A stretch of 7,505 nucleotides of DNA from RPRI01 sp051233685 (GCF_051233685.1 NZ_JBAMMY010000170.1:1-7505); one strand, 5' to 3'. Counted from the stretch's first letter, positions 1 to 6,968 are shown. Numbers and translations: made by a program. The notes: a model not told the origin generated them from the letters alone.

Positions 1-1
1 C

Positions 2-109
2 ATCATCGCCAAGGACGCGTTGGCTGATGATTTTAATGCCGTTTGCAACAAAAACCAGAAACTCTCCCGAAAATCTTTCGTGGACGCGCTGTTACGGATG
101 GTCGCGTGA
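2..109 (+). CDS. C-terminal tail of an unidentified protein (5' end outside window)
   Basis: One frame is open from the window edge to a TGA at 107-109 and encodes the last 35 residues of a protein. The tail is mixed polar and hydrophobic, contains the stretch NQKLSRKSFVDALLRMVA, and looks helical. I recognise no family; it does not resemble the C-terminus of GDP-mannose 4,6-dehydratase, the gene that usually partners fcl. Base composition is about 50 percent GC, clearly above the following operon, so it may belong to a different, possibly mobile, unit. It ends 60 nt before fcl on the same strand. With only 35 residues the reading frame itself is uncertain, but the codons look natural and nothing else explains the stretch. 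Confidence 0.4.
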   Translation: MIAKDALADDFNAVCNKNQKLSRKSFVDALLRMVA

Positions 110-169
110 GTAAACCATGCATCATTTCGGTGAAACTTTAGATCATGATTTTGAGGTGTTTTAAAGCAA

Positions 170-1219
170 ATGGAAAAAAATTCCAGTATATATATCGCCG
201 GTCACACAGGACTTGTTGGTTCTGCTATTTTAAGAAAGCTTCACAAAGAGGGTTTTTCAAATCTGATTTTACGTAATCATGCAGAGCTTGATATCAAAAG
301 ACAAAGTGATGTTGAATTGGTTTTTAAAAAAGAGCATCCGGATTATGTTTTTCTTGCTGCTGCAAAAGTGGGCGGTATTTATGCAAACAGCACTTATCCT
401 GCTGAATTCATTTATGATAACCTTTCAATTCAAAATAATATAATCCATTCAGCCTGGAAAAATCATGTTAAACGGCTTCTTTTTCTGGGTTCATCCTGTA
501 TATATCCAAGAGACTGCCCGCAACCGATGAAGGAAGAGTACCTTTTAACCGGCCCGCTTGAAACTACAAATGAGCCCTATGCCATTGCCAAAATTGCCGG
601 AATAAAGATGTGCCAGTCATATAATCGCCAGTATAATACAAATTATCTTGCAGCAATGCCGACAAACCTTTACGGCCCTGAAGACAATTTTGATCTTGAA
701 AACAGCCATGTCCTGCCGGCGCTTATCCGTAAATATCATATAGCCAGGCTTGCTATGGAGAAAAATTGGGATAAAATTCAAAAAGACGAGGAATTATTTG
801 GCCCCATACCGGATGATTTCAAGAAATTATTAAAGCAGGAAAATATTTTTGTGAACACCTGGGGTACGGGAAAACCATATCGTGAATTCCTGCATGTGGA
901 TGATCTTGCTGATGCTGTAGTTTTCCTGATGGATCTGGATGATAAAAAATTTAACATGCTTTTAAATACAAACAAAGTGCCTCTTATTAATATAGGTTCA
1001 GGCAAAGAAATTACCATAAAAGACTTATCGGTTCTGATTAAAGAGATAGTGGGATTTAAGGGAGAAATTGTTTTTGATTCATCAAAACCTGACGGGACAC
1101 CGCGAAAGCTGTTGGATGTTTCAAGGCTAAAAGCTCTTGGGTGGTTGCCTAAAATTTCTCTTTATGAAGGAATACAAAATACATACGATATGTATGTCTC
1201 AGATACTGCAATAGCTTAA
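170..1219 (+). CDS. fcl: GDP-L-fucose synthase (GDP-4-keto-6-deoxymannose epimerase/reductase)
   Basis: A cytoplasmic enzyme of the short-chain dehydrogenase/reductase superfamily. It epimerises and reduces GDP-4-keto-6-deoxy-D-mannose with NADPH to GDP-L-fucose, a donor for surface polysaccharides. The Rossmann glycine motif GHTGLVG is at residues 11-17. The catalytic set is visible: Ser108 in FLGSSCIYP, Tyr137 and Lys141 in EPYAIAK, plus Cys110 and His180, which match Ser107, Tyr136, Lys140, Cys109 and His179 of the E. coli enzyme. The substrate-site blocks MPTNLYGP (163-170), REFLHVDDLADA and KPDGTPRKLLDV are intact. At 349 residues it is longer than the usual 310-325, owing to an insert of roughly 29 residues at about 194-224, containing FGPIPDDFKK. 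The ATG at 170 has a GAGGTG ribosome site 11 nt upstream. It is the first visible gene of the five-gene operon. The gmd gene that makes its substrate is not in the window. Confidence 0.97.
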   Translation: MEKNSSIYIAGHTGLVGSAILRKLHKEGFSNLILRNHAELDIKRQSDVELVFKKEHPDYVFLAAAKVGGIYANSTYPAEFIYDNLSIQNNIIHSAWKNHVKRLLFLGSSCIYPRDCPQPMKEEYLLTGPLETTNEPYAIAKIAGIKMCQSYNRQYNTNYLAAMPTNLYGPEDNFDLENSHVLPALIRKYHIARLAMEKNWDKIQKDEELFGPIPDDFKKLLKQENIFVNTWGTGKPYREFLHVDDLADAVVFLMDLDDKKFNMLLNTNKVPLINIGSGKEITIKDLSVLIKEIVGFKGEIVFDSSKPDGTPRKLLDVSRLKALGWLPKISLYEGIQNTYDMYVSDTAIA

Positions 1220-1241
1220 TAACTTAACATAGGAAAGTTTT

Positions 1242-2114
1242 ATGAAAGGAATTATTCTCGCCGGAGGTTCAGGGACAAGACTTTATCCTCTTACCACTGT
1301 AGTAAGCAAGCAGCTTCTGCCTATATATGACAAACCGATGATTTATTATCCCTTGTCGGTTCTCATGCTTGCCGGTATACGCGAAATTTTAATCATTTCG
1401 ACTCCTGAAGATTTACCCAATTTCAGAAAACTTTTAAAAGACGGTTCTCAGATAGGCATGTCTTTTTCTTATGCTGTTCAGCCAAAACCGGAAGGTCTCG
1501 CTCAGGCCTTTATAATCGGAGAATCTTTTATCGCAAATGAACCTGTATGTCTTATTCTTGGAGATAATATTTTCTACGGTGACAGTCTTTCAGTATCATT
1601 AAACAATGCTGCAAAGCTGCAAAAGGGCGGTCTGATCTTCGGATATATTGTTAAGGATCCGGAAAGATACGGAGTAGTTGAATTCGATGAACAAGGTAAA
1701 GTAGTTGGTATAGAAGAAAAACCTCAAAAACCGAAATCAAATTATGCGGTTCCGGGTTTATATATATATGACAGTGATATTGTACAGACAGCAAAAAACC
1801 TGAAGCCCTCCAAAAGAGGAGAGCTGGAAATTACAGATATCAATCTTGAATACCTCAAAAAAGGAAAACTTAAGGTTGAACTTTTAGGAAGAGGAGTAGC
1901 CTGGCTTGATACCGGCACATTTGAATCGCTGCAACAGGCTGCAAGTTATGTTCAGGCTATACAGGAAAGACAAGGTCTCAAAATTTCATGTATTGAAGAA
2001 ATAGCATACAGATTCGGTTATATTGATAAGAACCAGCTTAAAAAACTTGCATCAGGGCTCTCAAAAAACGAGTATGGTCAATATCTGACGGAATTAATTG
2101 ACCAGGAGAATTAA
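1242..2114 (+). CDS. rmlA: Glucose-1-phosphate thymidylyltransferase
   Basis: Joins glucose-1-phosphate and dTTP to give dTDP-glucose and pyrophosphate, the first step toward dTDP-L-rhamnose and many other dTDP-deoxy sugars. The nucleotidyltransferase signature GGSGTRLYPLT is at residues 8-18 and is followed by KQLLPIYDKPMIYYPLS with Lys23. LGDNIFYG supplies the metal-binding Asp108, EKP (159-161) the sugar-phosphate contact, and WLDTGT (221-226) the second metal ligand Asp223. The length of 290 residues is the family norm, so the gene is complete. The start is supported by AGGAAAG about 5 nt upstream. It lies 22 nt after fcl and 21 nt before arnB. RmlB, RmlC and RmlD are absent from the window, so its final sugar cannot be named. 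It could feed rhamnose, or a dTDP-amino sugar if another aminotransferase exists, because the neighbouring one looks specific for the UDP-Ara4 pathway. It is also called rfbA or rffH. Confidence 0.97.
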   Translation: MKGIILAGGSGTRLYPLTTVVSKQLLPIYDKPMIYYPLSVLMLAGIREILIISTPEDLPNFRKLLKDGSQIGMSFSYAVQPKPEGLAQAFIIGESFIANEPVCLILGDNIFYGDSLSVSLNNAAKLQKGGLIFGYIVKDPERYGVVEFDEQGKVVGIEEKPQKPKSNYAVPGLYIYDSDIVQTAKNLKPSKRGELEITDINLEYLKKGKLKVELLGRGVAWLDTGTFESLQQAASYVQAIQERQGLKISCIEEIAYRFGYIDKNQLKKLASGLSKNEYGQYLTELIDQEN

Positions 2115-2135
2115 ACAACAAGCATACGGAGCAAT

Positions 2136-3281
2136 ATGAAAATAAGAGAAGATTTTTTACCCCTGTCCAAACCTTCCATAGGGGAAAATGAAATTAATAA
2201 TGTAGTAAACTGCTTAAAATCAGGATGGATTACCACCGGCCCTGCCTGCAAACAATTTGAAGATAAATTTTGTGAATTGACCGGGGCTTCCCGTGCAATC
2301 ACTGTAAATTCTGCAACAGCCGGGATGCATATAGTACTTCTTGCGCTTAAAATCGGCCAGGGAGATGAGGTCATCACTCCATCTATGACGTTTGCTTCAA
2401 CTATCAACATGATTGCGATACAAAAAGCAAAGCCCGTTTTTGTTGATATTGATTATAATACCTTAAACATTAATGCCGATCTTATAGAAGAGAAAATTAC
2501 TTCCAGGACCAAAGCCATTATTCCGGTACATTTTGCAGGAGTGCCTGCCGATATGGACAAAATTATAAAAATCGCAAAAAAGCATAATCTTATAATTATC
2601 GAAGATGCCGCCCATGCTGTTGGTACCTATTACAAAGGAATTCATGCCGGCGGATTCGGCCATATTGCCATTTATTCTTTTCATCCAATAAAAAATATTA
2701 CCAGCGGTGAAGGAGGCATGATCACCCTAAATGATGAAAAACTGGAAAAAGATCTAAGGTTATTAAGGTTTCACGGTATAGAAAGAGATGCCTGGAAACG
2801 TTATGGCAAGGGAGGAAATCCGGAGTATAATATCTCTTCTCCCGGATTTAAATATAATCTGACTGATATGCAGGCGTCTCTTGGACTTGCACAGCTATCA
2901 AGATTAGACGAAATTAACGGCAGAAGAGCAGAAATTGCCGCAATTTACAAAACCGGTCTTAAGGATATTAAGGGGCTTGAATTGCCAGGCATTGCCGGGT
3001 ATTCACACATCGATTCAAATCACCTGTTTGTAATAAAAGTGTTATCCATGGACAGAGGGCTGTTTATGGAAAAACTATCCGAATATAATATAGGTTACGG
3101 CCTTCATTTTCCGGCTTGCCATCTGCTGGATTATGTTAAGAGAGATTTTGGAACAAAAAAGGTAATACTTCCCGAAACCGAACGTGCTGCGGAAAAGATT
3201 ATTTCACTTCCGCTGTTTCCCGATATGAAAAATGAAGATGCGTCTTATGTCTGTGAAGCTATAAAAGAAATATTAAAATAA
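2136..3281 (+). CDS. arnB: UDP-4-amino-4-deoxy-L-arabinose aminotransferase
   Basis: A PLP-dependent aminotransferase of the DegT/DnrJ/EryC1 family. ArnB moves the amino group of glutamate onto UDP-4-keto-pentose to give UDP-L-Ara4N in the cytoplasm. As far as I recall the E. coli protein, similarity runs over the whole length: GWITTGP (30-36), NSATAGMHI (58-66), GDEVITPS, TKAIIPVHFAG, IEDAAHAVGTYYKG with Asp157 and His160, and SFHPIKNIT carrying the PLP lysine Lys186, followed by GEGG. The C-terminal part has KYNLTDMQA, GLHFPACH and SLPLFPDM, also found in ArnB. The length of 381 matches the family. A GGAG 4 nt before the ATG supports the start. The position directly before arnC and arnD supports the Ara4N role over other amino sugars, although DegT-family specificity can shift and rmlA is adjacent. 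Confidence 0.92.
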   Translation: MKIREDFLPLSKPSIGENEINNVVNCLKSGWITTGPACKQFEDKFCELTGASRAITVNSATAGMHIVLLALKIGQGDEVITPSMTFASTINMIAIQKAKPVFVDIDYNTLNINADLIEEKITSRTKAIIPVHFAGVPADMDKIIKIAKKHNLIIIEDAAHAVGTYYKGIHAGGFGHIAIYSFHPIKNITSGEGGMITLNDEKLEKDLRLLRFHGIERDAWKRYGKGGNPEYNISSPGFKYNLTDMQASLGLAQLSRLDEINGRRAEIAAIYKTGLKDIKGLELPGIAGYSHIDSNHLFVIKVLSMDRGLFMEKLSEYNIGYGLHFPACHLLDYVKRDFGTKKVILPETERAAEKIISLPLFPDMKNEDASYVCEAIKEILK

Positions 3282-3300
3282 GGGCAAGGAACAATAACAA

Positions 3301-4281
3301 ATGAGTCCACAAGCAATGATTTCTTTAGTAATTCCCGTTTACAATGAAGAAGATAATCTGCGTTTACTGATTGAAAGAATACATCCGGTTATGCAGCAAA
3401 TGAACAGGCCGTATGAGATAATTCTGGTCGATGACGGAAGTAAAGATAATTCTCTTTCCATATTGAAAAATCTTACTGTCTGGCCTGAGGTGAGAGTTGT
3501 TGCGCTCGTAAGAAATTACGGTCAGCATTGCGCGATTTTTGCGGGTTTTTCAATCGTTAAGGGTGAGATCATAATCACTCTGGATGCAGATTTACAGAAT
3601 CCACCCGAAGAAATACCCAGGCTTGTGGCGGAAATGGAAGAAGGTGGGTATGATGTGGTAGGTACAATAAGAAAGCAGCGCCAGGATTCTATATTCCGAA
3701 AAACGGCTTCAAAGCTTATCAACATGGTAGCAAGAAAGATTACGAAAGTGGGTATGAGCGACTGGGGATGCATGCTTCGGGCATACAGACGTCCTGTGGT
3801 CGAGCGTATGATAGCTTGCCATGAACATTCTACATTTATTCCGGCGCTTGCTACATATTTCGGGAAGCGCATGACTGAAATCGAAGTCGCACATGATGAA
3901 AGAGCCGGTGGGATATCAAACTATCCTTTAAGAAAGCTCATCAATCTTCAGTTTGATCTTGTCTCGGCATTCTCGGATCTGCCCATGAAATCCCTTTTAT
4001 ACGGAGGCATCGGGATGGCTTTGGGAGGTATTTGCTTCGGCGTTGTACTTGCTGTCTCCAGATTAATATACGGAGCCCACTGGGCCGCAGAAGGTATTTT
4101 CACACTCTTTGCAATTCTGTTTATTTTTATCGGCCTTCAGTTTTTTGCTTTTGGGATATTGGGAGAATATATCGGCAGGATTTACAAGGAAGTAAGGAAG
4201 AGACCGCAGTATGTAATTGATAAGGTCTATTCATCGGAACAATCGGAAAAGGATCAGCAAATAAGCCGCGAGAGCCGGTAA
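3301..4281 (+). CDS. arnC: Undecaprenyl-phosphate 4-deoxy-4-formamido-L-arabinose transferase
   Basis: A family 2 glycosyltransferase at the inner face of the cytoplasmic membrane. ArnC moves 4-deoxy-4-formamido-L-arabinose from UDP to undecaprenyl phosphate. The GT-A domain begins with ISLVIPVYNEE, has DDGSKDNS at 44-51 and the metal-binding block DADLQNPPEE at 95-104. RNYGQH, FRKTASK, WGCMLRAYRR and HEHSTFIP closely follow E. coli ArnC as I recall it. Two membrane helices lie near 234-256 and 266-287, separated by the AHWAAEG loop, and are followed by LGEYIGRIYKEVR and a basic, charged tail. The length of 326 compares with 322 in E. coli. AAGGA 10 nt upstream supports the ATG; Met6 is a possible alternative start. 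The general relative is a DPM1/GtrB-type polyprenyl-phosphate glycosyltransferase, but the motif pattern and the arnD neighbour favour ArnC. Confidence 0.92.
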   Translation: MSPQAMISLVIPVYNEEDNLRLLIERIHPVMQQMNRPYEIILVDDGSKDNSLSILKNLTVWPEVRVVALVRNYGQHCAIFAGFSIVKGEIIITLDADLQNPPEEIPRLVAEMEEGGYDVVGTIRKQRQDSIFRKTASKLINMVARKITKVGMSDWGCMLRAYRRPVVERMIACHEHSTFIPALATYFGKRMTEIEVAHDERAGGISNYPLRKLINLQFDLVSAFSDLPMKSLLYGGIGMALGGICFGVVLAVSRLIYGAHWAAEGIFTLFAILFIFIGLQFFAFGILGEYIGRIYKEVRKRPQYVIDKVYSSEQSEKDQQISRESR

Positions 4282-4302
4282 ACATTCTTAACGGATGTGA
4301 AC

Positions 4303-4315
4303 AAGGTGTGATGTG
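4303..4315 (+). promoter_or_regulatory. Ribosome site and GTG start of arnD, overlapping an ATG-TGA
   Basis: AAGGTG at 4303-4308 lies 4 nt before the GTG at 4313. The frame has a stop at 4298-4300 and no ATG near the conserved N-terminus, so GTG is the best start. An out-of-frame ATG immediately followed by TGA (4311-4316) overlaps this GTG, and the same ATGTGA also occurs at 4295-4300. Whether this start-stop affects initiation cannot be told from sequence. Confidence 0.5.
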
Positions 4316-5182
4316 ATTCAAAAAAATGAAAATGCTTTAGGAATCAAGATAGATGTTGATACCTATCAGGGCATGAAAAAAGGAGTGCCCCGCCTCCTTG
4401 ATATTCTTGACCGGTTTAATGTAAAGGCAACTTTTTATTTAAGTATGGGTCCGGATGCTTCGGGCAGAGCTGTTCTTCAGCTTATAAAAAACCCTCTTTT
4501 TTTAAAAAAAATGATAAAAAGCAATGCTCCAGGGCTCTATGGCATAAAAACGGCTCTGTACGGAACATTACTTCCTTCTCCTATGATAGCTCTTTCCTTT
4601 CCTGAAATTGTAAAGCAAATAATATCAAGTGGTCATGAGGTTCAGTTTCATGCCTGGGATCACAGGCGCTGGCAGGATGAACTGGATGCAAAATCTGTTG
4701 AATGGATAAAAAGATGGTTTGATAAAGGTGTTAATGCATTTGCAAAGCTGACAGGGCATATGCCATCATCATTCGGAGCGCCAGCCTGGCTTATTGATGA
4801 CAGGGTGATGGAGATTATTAAAGAGTATAAGTTTGATTATTTAAGCTGCACAAGAGCTGACAAGCCTTTTATTCACGAAAACATAGGTGTTATGGAAATT
4901 CCTTCGGATCTTCCGTGCATAGAGGAAACAGGTATTGATAGCGCCGAGTTGGCTATTATTTCAGTCTTAAAAAAAGGCGGCATCCATGTGCTTCCGGTTC
5001 ACGCTGAAGTTGAAGGGGGCATAAGAAGCAATTATTTTATTCAATTGCTTGAACAGATCAGGATGATGAATTATCCCGTTACAACTCTTTGTGAAATAAA
5101 AGAACTTCTTCCCCAAAATATTCCGGTGCGCAAATATAAAATGAAATTACTTGCCGGGCGTTCTACCTTGTGTGCTGTCTGA
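4313..5182 (+). CDS. arnD: 4-deoxy-4-formamido-L-arabinose-phosphoundecaprenol deformylase
   Basis: A NodB-type polysaccharide deacetylase fold enzyme (carbohydrate esterase 4-like). ArnD removes the formyl group from undecaprenyl-phosphate-Ara4FN, leaving the carrier-linked Ara4N that ArnT puts on lipid A. The first motif is IDVDTYQG with Asp14 and Asp16; the metal motif HAWDH supplies His113 and His117; the late motif HAEVEG supplies His230. GVPRLLDIL, the SNAPGLYG block and AGR near the C-terminus also match E. coli ArnD as I recall it. The third motif reads GAPAWLIDD, where I recall AGWRADQ in E. coli, so the arginine there seems replaced by leucine. The length is 289, close to the usual 296-300. 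It starts with GTG, 31 nt after arnC, the widest gap in the operon and the place where arnA sits in enterobacteria. It is the last gene of the operon, and no strong intrinsic terminator follows. Confidence 0.9.
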   Translation: MIQKNENALGIKIDVDTYQGMKKGVPRLLDILDRFNVKATFYLSMGPDASGRAVLQLIKNPLFLKKMIKSNAPGLYGIKTALYGTLLPSPMIALSFPEIVKQIISSGHEVQFHAWDHRRWQDELDAKSVEWIKRWFDKGVNAFAKLTGHMPSSFGAPAWLIDDRVMEIIKEYKFDYLSCTRADKPFIHENIGVMEIPSDLPCIEETGIDSAELAIISVLKKGGIHVLPVHAEVEGGIRSNYFIQLLEQIRMMNYPVTTLCEIKELLPQNIPVRKYKMKLLAGRSTLCAV

Positions 5183-5461
5183 ACCGGTTGTTTTTCCACA
5201 TCCTCATGCAAAAACAAGTTGTTTTATGGTCTCATTTTCCTGGCTCTATTTGTGAAACGGACAGTTTATTAACATAGTGTTTTTAATATTCCACCCGGCA
5301 ATAGGGTTTTTGTCGCATTCTTACTATTACTAATGTTTCGCAGTTAAATTATTGGTATTTGAGAAAGATAAAGAGTGATGAAACATCATGCTGCGTATCT
5401 GCACTTGGGTTCGGTTGATAAAAAAGAATCACAGCAGGCTTTTTATTTCTATAACAGGTAG

Positions 5462-5665
5462 TTAGATCATATTTTCCAACCTTTCGGTTGCGATATCCAA
5501 AAAATCCGAAACATTGCCACATTTCATGGATTTCGCAAATATTTTTTCCGATTCAAACTTGATTATATTTTTGCCCCATCTTCTGCACAGGTCATAGACG
5601 CAAAAATCATTCAACAGCGATGAGATAAATGATATCCCTCCGACCATTTTCCGCTTTTTACCCAT
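5462..5665 (-). CDS. Small hypothetical protein, doubtful
   Basis: An open frame of 67 residues on the minus strand, or 61 if it starts at the second methionine at 5647. It begins MGKKRKMVGGISFISSLL and continues with a Cys/Trp-containing stretch (FCVYDLCRRWGKN), ending in a polar, probably helical tail (SDFLDIATERLENMI). There is no signal peptide and no clear membrane helix. I recognise no family. No good ribosome site lies close to either start; GAAGAGG sits more than 20 nt upstream and is part of an inverted repeat. The residue mix looks protein-like, so it may be a real small gene or the remains of a larger one. Confidence 0.25.
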   Translation of the reverse strand: MGKKRKMVGGISFISSLLNDFCVYDLCRRWGKNIIKFESEKIFAKSMKCGNVSDFLDIATERLENMI

Positions 5666-5687
5666 ATTGATTTAGCTGCAAACTTTA

Positions 5688-5720
5688 CCTCTTCAGATAT
5701 TTATTCCTTTTTTGAAGAGG
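5688..5720. repeat. 8-bp inverted repeat with 17-nt loop
   Basis: CCTCTTCA at 5688-5695 pairs perfectly with TGAAGAGG at 5713-5720 around an AT-rich 17-nt loop. On the minus strand the stem includes the GAAGAGG that precedes the small ORF at 5462-5665. It lacks terminator geometry and could be chance in AT-rich DNA. Confidence 0.35.
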
Positions 5721-5758
5721 CTGTAAACTATTGATGTTTGGCTCCTGATGTTAAACCA

Positions 5759-5792
5759 TGATCTGTGAATATAAATATTAAATCACAGATCA
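5759..5792. repeat. Perfect 10-bp inverted repeat, possible operator or hairpin
   Basis: TGATCTGTGA at 5759-5768 is exactly mirrored by TCACAGATCA at 5783-5792 around a 14-nt loop made only of A and T. The half-sites contain TGTGA and TCACA as in CRP sites, but the spacing is 14 rather than 6, so a classical CRP site is excluded. No T run follows on either strand, so it is not a normal terminator. It lies about 124 nt beyond the stop of the minus-strand secreted-protein gene. Confidence 0.6.
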
Positions 5793-5915
5793 ATATCAAA
5801 ACACATTGCTTTCAAATGGTTACGGCTAAAGGTTTGGCATCTATTCTCTTCCTCACTGTAAGCAGCGGTGGATGCGCTCGTGTTGTGGCGCCAATATGTA
5901 TGGGCCACGGTCTGC

Positions 5916-6500
5916 TTATTGTCCGACTTCAATTACGGTCAAAGTCCGGCCATAATAATCAGAAAAGGTATTTGGATAATTATAAACTGTAGGCGTTCCG
6001 GTTACTCTCCATCTCAATTTCACCGTATGAGTGCCAGCTGCAACTGTAACAACTGTATGACCACCAACAGAATTTGCGTTTGAACCACTGGCGCTATAAG
6101 TGCCACCATAAGTTGGGCCAACTCTCAATCCGTCTAATAGAGTTTCGATATTAACCCATCCAATACCTGTATTATGAAATTGAGTATTCCAGAAAATTAA
6201 TAAAATACTGGCTTTAGTTGTTAAAGTAATACTCATCCCCGGCATATCAACAAAAGCGGTAGAGGTAGTACTGATATCGGTAGTTGGGCTTAAAGTCTGT
6301 ATTTGCCTGATTATCCCCGGTCCTATAAATCCGGTAGCTTTTACATTGCCGTTAACGTCCAGTTTCTCGGTGGGTGTGGTTATGCCGACGCCGATGTTGC
6401 CGTTTACTATAAGATATCCATCTGCTGCAAAGCCTTTAATTCCGGTCAACAAAAAAGCCAATATTAAACCAAAGACCAAGCCCAAAATCCTTTTTTTCAT
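5916..6500 (-). CDS. Secreted protein with fibre-like NGNIGVG/EKLDVNGN motif
   Basis: A 194-residue protein of unknown exact function. It starts with a typical Sec signal peptide: MKKR, a hydrophobic core LGLVFGLILAFLLTGI, and a likely cleavage after GFAA near residue 26. The mature start has GYLIVNGNIGVGITTPTEKL and DVNGNVKATGF (about 29-58). This pattern occurs at the head of bacterial surface proteins and phage-tail-fibre-like proteins, where it forms repeated beta structure. The remainder (about 70-194) is rich in Thr, Gly and Ser with alternating hydrophobics (SITLTTKASILLIFW, HTVVTVAAGTHTVKLRWRV), as in a beta-sandwich; a C1q- or jelly-roll-like fold is a guess. The ATG at 6500 is preferred over upstream in-frame ATGs at 6506 and 6575 because AAGGAGG lies exactly 6 nt before it and the signal peptide begins there. 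It converges on the glycan operon. Export or surface display is likely; partner and role are unknown. Confidence 0.75.
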   Translation of the reverse strand: MKKRILGLVFGLILAFLLTGIKGFAADGYLIVNGNIGVGITTPTEKLDVNGNVKATGFIGPGIIRQIQTLSPTTDISTTSTAFVDMPGMSITLTTKASILLIFWNTQFHNTGIGWVNIETLLDGLRVGPTYGGTYSASGSNANSVGGHTVVTVAAGTHTVKLRWRVTGTPTVYNYPNTFSDYYGRTLTVIEVGQ

Positions 6501-6506
6501 TATCAT

Positions 6507-6513
6507 CCTCCTT
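6507..6513 (-). promoter_or_regulatory. Strong ribosome binding site of the secreted fibre-like protein
   Basis: On the minus strand AAGGAGG is followed by ATGATA and the start ATG at 6500-6498. The ATG at 6506 directly abuts the site and is too close to be used, so this element fixes the start at 6500. Upstream, TTGACA (plus positions 6528-6533) has no good -10 before the ribosome site, so no promoter is called. Confidence 0.8.
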
Positions 6514-6674
6514 ATTAATTGTTGTATTGTCAAAAATATTTGTATACCTGCTCTTAATGTATCACTCGATATCATTTGTACTACCCGGCGTCATTTCAAC
6601 CAAAGGGTGAAACCTTTATCAACTACTATAAGCTATTATAATTCTTACCCCATATTTCATATGTCATTGCCTTA

Positions 6675-6941
6675 ATTATTCTCCAAAACAAAATTCTTTA
6701 CAGTAAGCGTCCCGCCGTTTGGATGCGTTTGAATTTTCCCTTTCAATGATGTAGTTCCGACTACAGCTGTAAAATCTGAATTATATCCTCCTTCTATAGA
6801 AACCGAGATATTCCTGTTAAAATCAAGGTTTCCAATAAGTTCCTGATACTTAACCTGGATTATATCTCCGTTAGCCGCAGCATTGTACGCAGCCTGCAAA
6901 TCGAAAAAATATAGAGGTGGCATGCCGACAATACGTATTGA
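6675..6941 (-). repeat. 89-residue protein repeat, unit 2 (C-terminal)
   Basis: This unit is 267 nt long and runs from SIRIVGMPPLYFF to KNFVLENN just before the stop codon. It aligns without gaps to unit 1 and is in frame throughout, so it serves as the reference for finding the frameshift. Confidence 0.85.
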
Positions 6942-6968
6942 ATCTGTACCGGCTGGCGGAGGGGAATC

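Larger units (their letters stand above)
5183..5915. other. Long stretch without a convincing gene between convergent units
   Basis: These 733 bases separate the plus-strand glycan operon from the minus-strand secreted-protein gene. No long open frame fits a known family. A 27-codon plus-strand frame at 5378-5461 (AYLHLGS...ESQQAFYFYNR) faintly recalls a tetratricopeptide repeat but is too short to call. A 67-residue minus-strand frame at 5462-5665 is listed separately. Inverted repeats occur at 5688-5720 and 5759-5792. There is no GC-rich hairpin followed by a T run on either strand, so the terminators expected between convergent genes are not evident. The stretch may be decayed coding sequence. 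Confidence 0.6.

Noticed and set aside
3522..3894. Minus-strand open frames inside arnC
   Set aside because: They are antisense to a strongly conserved glycosyltransferase and show no protein-like motifs or ribosome sites.
5211..5225. Intrinsic terminator after arnD (AAAACA/TGTTTT hairpin)
   Set aside because: The stem is only six A/T-rich pairs with a three-base loop and no following T run; it would be very weak.
5759..5792. CRP-type binding site
   Set aside because: The half-sites TGTGA and TCACA are separated by 14 nt rather than 6.
5765..6083. Plus-strand open frames of 71-75 residues opposite the secreted-protein gene
   Set aside because: They overlap the minus-strand gene or the gene-poor stretch, have no ribosome site and no family-like features.
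6501..6575. Longer N-terminus for the secreted protein, starting at 6575 or 6506
   Set aside because: The extra residues are not signal-peptide-like, and the AAGGAGG site is placed for the ATG at 6500.
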